Shown here piece by piece: positions 56,046-64,000 of a stretch of 64,000 nt of DNA. Position numbers and translations under genes: made by a program. The notes below the pieces were generated by a model, which was not told the origin of the DNA, ran no database searches, and worked only from the letters and a program-made list of their open reading frames with translations. Every line of letters begins with the position of its first letter. The first letter of the stretch is position 1. The DNA is from Fistularia commersonii. Its lineage: Eukaryota; Chordata; Actinopteri; Syngnathiformes; Fistulariidae. The stretch spans positions 9,856,001-9,920,000 of the forward strand of contig JBBMNZ010000007.1 in NCBI GenBank assembly GCA_037954325.1, read 5' to 3'.

Positions 56046-57499
56046 ATCGGCCCCCGACTCGGGGATTATCCTTCCGGGAAACGCTTAGCTTTCTTTTCAT
56101 CATCCCGCCTCCCTCCTCTCCAAGGAAAAAAAAAAAATGTTCCCCTCTTTTTCCGGGGAGGGTTCCAGGTCGCGATCAGGTGGACGGGAAAGGTTGAGAA
56201 GGAAGAGGGGCGCGGAGAGACAGGGGGATGCGTGATGAGGGGGAAAGCGGGTTTCTTGGGTCACGCGTGGAAACGACGATGGCGACGGCGACGGCGGCGA
56301 ACGTGGGTGCAACTTTCGAGAAACGATTCAAGAAAGAGAAGTCCGGGTAGAGATTACGAAGAAGAGGGGGAAGATGGCGCATCCATGCACGGGTGCGATA
56401 AAGGATAAAGGCGCAGAGGCTGGATTAGCCGGCAAAGAAGGAGGGAGAAACAATGGTGCGTCTGGCGAGCGGCGGCGCCGGCCGCAAGAGGAAAAAAAAA
56501 TACGACGTGGAAAAAAAACCAGCTTTTTGCGGCGAGCTAGAACGATATGCTCACATGGCGCCCAGCGGAGACGGATCCGAAGGAGCCGGGCGCCATTTTT
56601 CCCGCTTGCGTTGATTCGTCATCGCCGTCACACCCCCCCCCCCCCCCCCCCCGCTCCTCTTCCTCCTGCCAAGAAATTGTTTTTTTTTTGTCCTTGCCGT
56701 TTTCCGCACGGTTCCGATAAGTCGCCGACCGAGGGCATCAATCATTGTCGTTCCAACCCGCCGAAACATGTCACTCATCCCTCCCTCTCCCCCCGATGAA
56801 CAATCTGGAAGAGGAGCCGGTGAAGGCCCGGTGTTTGTTTCCTGACTCAAACGCGTGTTTACACGATTTCCAATGAGGGATCCGAGTGGGACGTCACCCC
56901 CCTCCCCCCTTCCCCGCTGGATAGCCGCTGCAGCTACTGTTATTTAGATGAATGATTAAAGTTAAGGCGCAGCCGGCGAGGAGCCGCGCCGCTCTTATTT
57001 AGGGAGGAGCGGGAGAGCTGCCATCTTTTGATGCATTGCCTGCCATCCTGCATGCAAACACGTTCCATGGGTGCCAAATCCCCAACCCCCCCTTCCTAAA
57101 AAAAAAAAAAAAAAAAGTTCACCCAGGTGATTGATCGGACGCCGTGGCACGAGCGGAGGCATGCGGGAAGTCTGCCCGCCCAGGCGACGGCGTCCCCGAT
57201 TGACGATCCGCTTGCATAACTCAAAGAACTAAATAGCGTTCGTATGGCGGCTGCTAACCGGGCCAGCGGTAGAATCGGTTAGCAGACGGGAGGGGGGGAA
57301 TCAAACCTAGTCTTTCTTCTTCAAAACCGACATGCTAGGTGCTAGTGTGCTGCGCCTCCCACGTTTGCTCACCAGCTAACAGTTGTTATATGAGTTCATT
57401 TGCTTATTTATGATGCTGCACGCCAATGTAGCGCTGCTAGCATCCACCTGCTAGCGCATCAGCTAACAGCTACAGTTGTAATATTGGTTATTGGTTCAT
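55111..57499. other. CpG-rich unique sequence, possible island
   Basis: No gene recognised. GC-rich from 55150 to 57250 with many CpGs and several AAGATGGCG/CAAGATGG-like words around 56280-56380. A30-plus run at 56010-56041, C20 at 56633-56652, A-run at about 57099-57117. The sequence at 56940-57080 is uninterrupted and may be conserved non-coding DNA. Overlapping long frames on both strands are a GC effect. Confidence 0.35.
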
Positions 57500-57656
57500 C
57501 TGTTATCTGTATTAATCCTCCTTCTAACAGCGGAGGGGTGGTGGGGCTCTGCGGGTCCCAATCCCGGCTTACTTGGGAATGGAGGCGGGGCTTAACCTGC
57601 ACGGGTCAGCTGTCAATCACAGGGTCATACATAGGAGCCCCTCATTCACACGATTG
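57500..57656 (-). mobile_element. SINE-like element, minus strand, partial
   Basis: On the minus strand: an internal-unit start (GTGTGAATGAGGGGCTC), then TATGACCCTGTGATTGACAG, then the tail with TTAAGCCCCGCCTCC. The head and (GAAT)n end are missing. Confidence 0.55.
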
Positions 57657-57959
57657 AGAAAAGCGACGAGGTGATCCCTCGGTCTGATTGCGTGTAATCT
57701 GCAGTAATCCCTGATCCAGTCGGATTAGAGCGGCGCATGGTGCTCGAGGAAACCTGTCGGACATCAGAATTTTATTTCTTTAATTCTATTCATCGATATT
57801 CTGAGTGGGATTAAGCTTTGAGATACAGTTTAGTAGGGGATTTGACTTAATCCCATTAAGTTAACGCGTGACAGCGCAGTGCTTCGCTTTTGATTTTATT
57901 TTGTTTCACGCCCAGACTCCGACCTCACGCCGCCTCACTTCCTTCCACGTTGGATCACT

Positions 57960-58325
57960 CGTTCATTATCATCCACGCTTAACCTGCACTTTAGCAGGCG
58001 TGGGTGCTGGAGCCTATCCCAGCTGTGATTGGATGAGAGGCAGGGCCAATCACAGGGCCCCATATAGAGACATAAAATCATTCACCCCCTCATTCACATC
58101 ATATAGAGACAAACAACCATTCGCTCAGTCATAAGACCTAAACATCCATTTAAACATCATTCAGACAAACATTCACTCGTTCATATGTAGGTGCAGAATA
58201 TTCACTTCTTCAACAACACTTTATTTATAGACATACGATCATTCACCCTCTCATTCATGTTATTTAGAGACATAGAACCCTTCACACATCATGTAGACTA
58301 AAACCGTTCACTCATTCATTCAAAC
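57960..58325 (-). mobile_element. SINE-like element with unit array, minus strand
   Basis: The tail is readable on the + strand (CTGGAGCCTATCCCAGCTGT, GATTGGATGAGAGGC). It is followed by about six internal units reading CATTCACCCCCTCATTCAC and ATATAGAGACA. The head is missing at the right edge. Expanded form. Confidence 0.75.
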
Positions 58326-59194
58326 ATGCAACTCCACACGAAAAGTCAGAATCAACTGGGAACGTTCTTTCTGACACACGGCCTGGGATTATAATCCCTG
58401 TTTGGAAAATAGATTCCTGAGCTCTTGGTGGATTAACCCCCTTTTTTTCCGACAACGTATTGCATATATATCCAATTAGGGCGACAGAGCGGAGGCGTGG
58501 GGTCGGGGGAGGTGACGAGCGCTGACCCCCGCGTAGATCCAGAGCGATGTCGGCGTCAGGTCGGCGATGCTTTTCGGCGCAGATGTAATGACAGTGATTC
58601 CCTTCTGTTTGGACAGTAATCACATAAAAGGAAGAGGAAAAAAAAAAAAAAAACTTCGGCGGAGTGGAAATGACATTTAATTACGAGGAGCCAAAATAAA
58701 ACCAGGAGGAGAAAAGATAAACCAGTGAGGAGAAAAGGGGGGGAGAAGGAGGACGGGGGCGGCGAGGGTGGTGGTGGGGGGAGTCAAAGTGATTTCGCAG
58801 TCCAGTGGTGTGGCTGGATTATCATTAAAATGAAAGCCACTGAGTCAGGGAGTATCGGGGAGCGAGGGAACGGAGCCCCGGACAGATAACGCGGGGAGGG
58901 AGGCAAGAACCCGGGACAAAGAAAGAAAGAGGAAAAAAAAAAAGGTAAAAAGACAATATATATACAATACATGGCCAGATTATGAGCGCAATAAGACAAA
59001 AATGAGAATCACTTCACCCCCGTGGAGAATAATCAGGGTTTCTGGAGAAGTAATATCTGTAATATTATTTCAAGACGACTCGCTCGGCTCAAACCAATTC
59101 AAACTCAAGGGGAGGGCGAAGGAGGAGGAGGAGGTGGGAAAAACCCAAAAAGTCTCTCAAACAATCTGGGATTAGGCGGATTATTCTTATTTTC
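58326..59194. other. Unique sequence, purine-rich, no gene
   Basis: A purine-rich tract at about 58640-58770 and A-runs at about 58638-58654 and 58933-58943. No coding exon recognised. Confidence 0.4.
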
Positions 59195-60745
59195 ATTAAG
59201 GCGGCTCAGATGGACGAGCGGTTGGCGGTTTGATTCCTCCGGTTCGACCAAGGAGCTTAAAAAGAACCATGTCAATTATTTCATTGGTAAAAAATGTGAA
59301 TGAGTGAGTGAATGGTTGAATATCTCTATGATATGTGAATGAGAGGGTGAATGGCTGATTGGCAGTTTGACATGGGAATGACAGGGTGAATAGTTATGTA
59401 TGAAGGAGTGAAATGCTGTGTGTTTATATATCGATGGAATGAGAGGGTGAATGGTTGAATGTCACTTTATGACGTATCCATAAGAGGGGGAATCATTGTG
59501 AATGTGTGCGTGAATGGTTGCTTGTCTATCATATGCAAATGAGAGGGTGAATGGTACAACATGATGTGAATGAATGAGTAAGTAGTTCTATGCCTCTATA
59601 TGACCTGAATGAGAGGGTGAATGGTTTTCTCTAAATAAATGAATTGTTGCAGATCTACATAATTTATGAACGAGAGAGCGAATGGTTGATTGCGCATTTT
59701 TAATGTGAGCAAGAGGACTGAATTGTTGCATGTCTATAGTGTATGGATGAATGAGTGAATGATTGTATGCTTATTATGACATGTGAATGATTGTGTATGA
59801 CTGACTGAATTGTTGTCTCTAAATGACATGTGATTGAGAGGGTGAATAGCTGCATGCATTTATAAAATGTGAATGAGTGAGTGAATGGTTCTATGCCTCG
59901 ACATGTCATGTGAATGAGTGACTGAGTGGTTGATGTGTTTGACATGTGAATGACAGGGTGAATATGAAGAATTGAATTGTTGCATGTTTATATAATGTGG
60001 GAATGAGAGGGTGAATGGTTATATGCTTCGACATGATGTGAATGAATGAGTAAATAGTTCTATGCCACCATATCAGTGGTCACCAACCTTATTATCGCCG
60101 TGGACCTGTCAACGCTTGACAATTTTACCACGGACTGGTACACATAGATTGTTTTTATTCGCTTGTGGGTTACATTTTTGGTGCTGAAGTGACCGAGATG
60201 TAACCGAGAGATTCCGGTCATTTTTCAAAGTAAAATTTTTTCCAAAATAAAGATAATGAGTCCAACGGAAATTATTAATTATTTCTTGTGCGGCCCGGTA
60301 CCAATTGATCCACAGACTGGTACCGGTCCGCGGCCCGGGGGTTGCGGACCACTGCTCCATATGAGATGAATGAGAGTGTGAATGGTTGTATATGAACAAG
60401 TGAATTGTTGCAGATCTATATCATTTATGAATGAGTGAGTAAATAGTTGATTGTCCACTTATAACGCAAATGAGAGGGTGAATGGTTATGTATGAAGGAC
60501 TGAATTGCTGCATGTCCATATAACAAATGAATGAGTGAATGTCTCTAAATAACATGAATGAATGAGTGAATGATCCTGTGCCTCTATATGATTTGTGAAC
60601 CAGAGGGTGAATAGTTGTATGTTTCTATATGTGACCCTGCGATTGGTCCAGGTTAAACCCTGCCTCCTGCCCAATGAAAGCTAGGATAGGCTCCACCCCC
60701 TGACCCTGAGTGCAGGATAAGCCATTTTGATTATAAATGACGGGG
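59195..60745 (+). mobile_element. SINE-like element expanded to ~1.5 kb
   Basis: A head-like start (AAGGCGGCTCAGATGGACG, then GGTTTGATTCC) is followed by about 25 units of roughly 41 bp with the frame GTGAATGAGAGGGTGAATGG, then TATGTCTCTATATGACAT. The normal tail follows (GTGACCCTGCGATTGGTCC, CTGCCTCCTGCCCAATG, AGCTAGGATAGGCTCC). Units vary at nearly every position, and several are fused or half length. A hAT element splits the array at 60074. Confidence 0.8.
60074..60354 (+). mobile_element. hAT element (family B), non-autonomous
   Basis: 281 bp with ends CAGTGGTCACCAACCTT and GGGGGTTGCGGACCACTG, a clear inverted repeat. The 8-bp flanks are CACCATAT (60066-60073) and CTCCATAT (60355-60362), one mismatch. 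The ends differ from family A. Subterminal CCACGGACTGGTAC and CACAGACTGGTACCGGTCC are mirrored. No coding capacity. Confidence 0.85.
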
Positions 60746-61477
60746 GATTATCATCTCCAGGCCATTACATTAAGGCTATATTATTATGAATATTATTTTC
60801 ATGATATCACAAGTTGGATTTTCCAGTATGTTTAATGAGACTATCAGATGCCAAAAGATGTCCAAAAAAACCAACCTTTTTTGACTCACTGTGTCACAAA
60901 CAGGTATCCATGACAACCCAGCCCGTCTAAAGATTCTCAGGCTTGATAAGTCGTCGGCATGGAACTTTTTTTGAGAAAAAAAAAAACAAACAAACAAAAA
61001 AAACAAATCCACTTCGATAACCTCCTGAACAGCGTGCACGTTTCACCCCGGCGTGCACTCCCAGGTAGCTCTCGGGCCTTTCGGCCCATCCGCCTCCTAT
61101 GAACCCCCAAATGCATTTAACGATGATTAATGCTCGTCGTTCAAAGAAAAGGCGCGGGACCTCCTTCCTCCCTCGCCTCCTCATCTCGGCTCGCCGCTAA
61201 TAGCATTTTCCTCGCCGCGCCCCCCCCTCGGCCGTGTAATTTGATTGTATTTTTCCCGTGATTGTTCTGTTATTGAGTTGCCCGTATCATACATATGTAT
61301 AACTCCGCCGTTATTCCATCTTGAGCTGCAGCCTGGACCCCGCCCTCCACCTCCCGCATCCGGCCCAACAGGAATCTAATCTGTAAATGCAGGCAGCGCT
61401 AATGTGGACACGTTTGCCGGCAAACCCCCAGGAAAGTTTTGAAAAAGGATAACATTCCTGATCGGCGATGTTTGTTC
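60746..61477. other. Unique sequence, no gene recognised
   Basis: Contains an A-rich tract at about 60976-61005 and a C-run near 61221. Nothing identifiable as coding. Confidence 0.4.
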
Positions 61478-61695
61478 GTGCCTTCATTCATTCATTCATT
61501 CAGCCACACCATTTGTCATCGGGCGAGAAGCGGGGTTCACCCTGGATCCACGTATTGGGACATACAAGCATTCACGTCATATAGAGATACAACATCCACC
61601 CCCTCATTTGCATGTCAGAAAGATATGCATCAATTCACTCCTTCATATAGAACATTCACTCACTCACTCTCTAGTCATATAAAGACATAGATATA
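61478..61695 (-). mobile_element. SINE-like element with units, minus strand
   Basis: (GAAT)n tail at about 61482-61500, tail sequence CATCGGGCGAGAAGCGGGG and GTTCACCCTGGATCC, then four degenerate units (ATTCACGTCATATAGAGATA and similar). Head missing. Confidence 0.7.
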
Positions 61696-62080
61696 AAGTC
61701 TATATAGATGTATAGATAGAAAAAATTGGTAGAAATTACATGTATATGGATGTATAACTATTGATGGATTTTGGTTATATTAAAATAGGTATAGATATCT
61801 AGATGGATATAAACTGTATTTACAGACCGTCATTCGTGTCATAGTCATACAAGCATTCACCCTCTCATTCACATGTCATAGATTTTTAAAGTTAGATTGA
61901 TATAGAAGAAAAAAGGATGTATAAATAGAGATAGATAATGACTATATATGTGGTGTATAGATAAATATAGACTCTATATGAATGTATAGCTATTGATGGA
62001 AATTAAAAGTACATATATTTATAAATATAGATGTATAGGCTATATATTTGGGTTATAGATAGATATACACAGGAAAATTT
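61696..62080. repeat. Degenerate GATA/TATA-type simple repeat
   Basis: AT-rich sequence built from TAGATA, ATAGAT and GTATAG words without a fixed period; an old tetranucleotide array that grew from the edge of the SINE-like unit array. Confidence 0.6.
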
Positions 62081-63751
62081 GGATAGTATATTTTCCTCAA
62101 ATTGATGGAAATTTTATTCCAAGAAAAGACTACGTTTGGTTCAAGTCTAAACGGAATAAAAAATACTCAGCGCAGAGTACATATTTCAGTTTATTTAATT
62201 TAACTCTATCTAGTAATATTTTACTCCACATGATGGTTCACTATACATAGTATTAAAAAAAAAACAACTCTATACCCATTTTACTTGATAGAATTAAAAG
62301 TTACTCATGTAGAGATGTATTTCATTCAGTTTAGAGGCGAATTCCAGTCAACATAGAAATGCATTGATTATAGAAATGTATTTTATTCAACATAGAGGTG
62401 TATTTCACTTACTGTACATTTGTTTTTCACTGCGTACGGAATTGCTTTTCTCTCAATCACCATGAATGATTATCAGCCATGATACCTTTACAAGCACCTT
62501 TTATTCTTGTATTCTTGTTCTGTGCACAGAACATGAAATGCATTTAAGTGCTCATGGAAACATACTGTTGCAACCAATCGTAACCAACAGCAACCTCTCG
62601 TTCTTATCCATTCAAGATGGTGGATTTTATGGAACACAGATATCTCACACAAACAACTAAATCTGGACGATACATATTTCCATGTTTGGCCCATCTAACA
62701 TGTTAAACCTTGGTGTCAATTGGTGTCTAAAGAATCTCAGCTATCTCACAACCCCAGTCCATCACATATAAATATAGCATTTTAGCAGGTCCAATCATCA
62801 TTCTGTTGGGGTCAAATGTGTGCCAACTGGGAGCTATTTGACTTTGGTGGTTTTTTTGCAAATGTTTTAGTTACATTTTTGAAGAAATTATGCTTCTCTT
62901 CATACTACATGCACCAGCTATACAAAAGTGACCCAATTTTAAGAATACATGTAGGGTATGCACCTTAAAAATGACCTATTCAAGAACCTATGGTGTTCAG
63001 CTATTTAGTGTTTCAAGAAAACAGTTATACCCTTTGATAACACAGGAGAAAAAACAATGTTTACTGTTACAACAGCGGCAGCAAATACCAGTGCTGATCA
63101 TTTGGACAAAAATTTTAAAAAGGCAAACACTAGCATTGGATGGCATTCAAACCCAAGTCATTCAAGTCCTCTTTTAACTTTATTGCTGGAAGTTTGTTGT
63201 TTTGCTCCAAGTAGCTCAGTGTTCAATGGCACAGATACAACAACATGAAATTCAAACTCACTCACTCAAAAAAGTTTGCATTTTTGCTCGCAGTCTGGAG
63301 CCCTGATAAGTAAGGAAACACAAACAAAATAAGAAAATATTAACTGCCAGAAAATAAAATAAAATAAACACTGGTGTTAATACAACCCTAAAGTGGGCAA
63401 TATTCCAATACAGGACGCTAACGCTAGCTTTTAACATTGAGTTACAGGTTGTGCTAAACCTACACCTCAACGCTTGCAGACGAGAAATAATATAAAAACA
63501 AATAAACTTACCTGATATTCTACATCATATGAAGTAACAAAGTTCCTGCAGTTGAGTGACGCGTTTCCCTGGAGTCAAAAATAGTAACGCTGTCAGAAAC
63601 TAAAATGAAGGATCGTGAGTGCATTTACTCCAACTCTAGCATCCAAAGGTAGTGATTTCAGTCCTAAATGATTAGAAATTACTCTTTTTGGGGAAAATAT
63701 TTTTTTCTCTCGAAAAAAGTACCAATAATAGTAATAGATATTGACTGAAAT

Positions 63752-63752
<1 letters not shown>
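62081..63752. other. AT-rich sequence, origin unclear
   Basis: Tandem-like words at 62313-62412 (TAGAAATGTATTT, CAACATAGAGGTGTATTTCA) and recurrent TTTACTC/AACTCT words resemble an old AT-rich fish DNA element. On the minus strand a consensus donor (ATATCAG then GTAAGT, about 63517-63505) follows GGAACTTTGTTACTTCATAT, so a spliced transcript is conceivable. No domain-bearing frame exists and no termini could be fixed. Confidence 0.3.
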
Positions 63753-63821
<69 letters not shown>

Positions 63822-63834
63822 GTCTATCTGTCTA

Positions 63835-63875
<41 letters not shown>

Positions 63876-63902
63876 TTGTTTGTTTGTTTGTTTATTTATT
63901 TA
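63753..63902. repeat. Compound tetranucleotide microsatellite
   Basis: About 17 TATC/TCTA repeats, then mixed TCTG/TCTA, then pure TCTG, then TTTG, then TTTA, in that order. Each block differs from its neighbour by one base of the unit. Confidence 0.95.
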
Positions 63903-64000
63903 TACATCCATAAATATAGATTTGGAATTATCAATATTGACATCTAGGTAGTTATTGACAATATCTATTCTTCTTCCTTCTTCTATATTTATAAGACTTC

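Overview
The window looks like nuclear DNA of a teleost fish, most likely a percomorph. The grounds are the repeat types: many copies of a tRNA-headed SINE-like element with a (GAAT)n tail, L2-type LINE, Tc1, pogo/Tigger, hAT and piggyBac DNA transposons, a Ty3/gypsy remnant, and very dense (CA)n/(TG)n microsatellites. There are no operons, bacterial genes, rRNA or tRNA genes, or CRISPR arrays that I can see. I cannot name the species.

It is almost gene-free. The best candidate for host coding sequence is a CpG-rich promoter-like stretch ending in a 15-codon signal-peptide-like first exon with a consensus splice donor (31516-31560, + strand). The ~3.4 kb after it reads as first intron. Weaker candidates are a promoter-like block with a 31-codon hydrophobic ORF ending at a SINE (5791-6061), a GC-rich frame broken by one TAG (37884-38189), a short acidic ORF (45222-45404) and a possible minus-strand terminal exon (53612-53794). 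None could be named.

Layout: 0-10 kb holds SINE copies, two piggyBac-type MITEs and a gypsy element reduced to gag plus integrase ends. 10-24 kb holds unique GC-rich sequence with SINEs, a hAT MITE, an L2 3' end and a decayed Tc1. 24-31 kb is dominated by tandem arrays: a ~32-bp minisatellite, a ~100-130-bp repeat and a composite TG/CA macrosatellite. 31-35 kb is the candidate promoter, exon and intron. 35-41 kb holds nested transposons and a ~550-bp higher-order repeat on both sides of a GC-rich island. 42-48 kb holds a SINE array filled with other transposons, a ~360-bp tandem duplication and a third piggyBac MITE. 48-57 kb is mostly unique with long microsatellites. 57-64 kb holds SINE minisatellite arrays and AT-rich sequence.

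The most striking pattern concerns the SINE-like element. Its internal ~41-bp segment has repeatedly expanded into minisatellites, the largest about 1.5 kb (59195-60745). Three hAT elements, two of one family and one of another, lie at exactly the same octamer of that unit (CTCTATAT and one-base variants), shown by 8-bp target-site duplications. The arrays thus appear to act as a landing pad for hAT transposons. All similarity statements are by eye.
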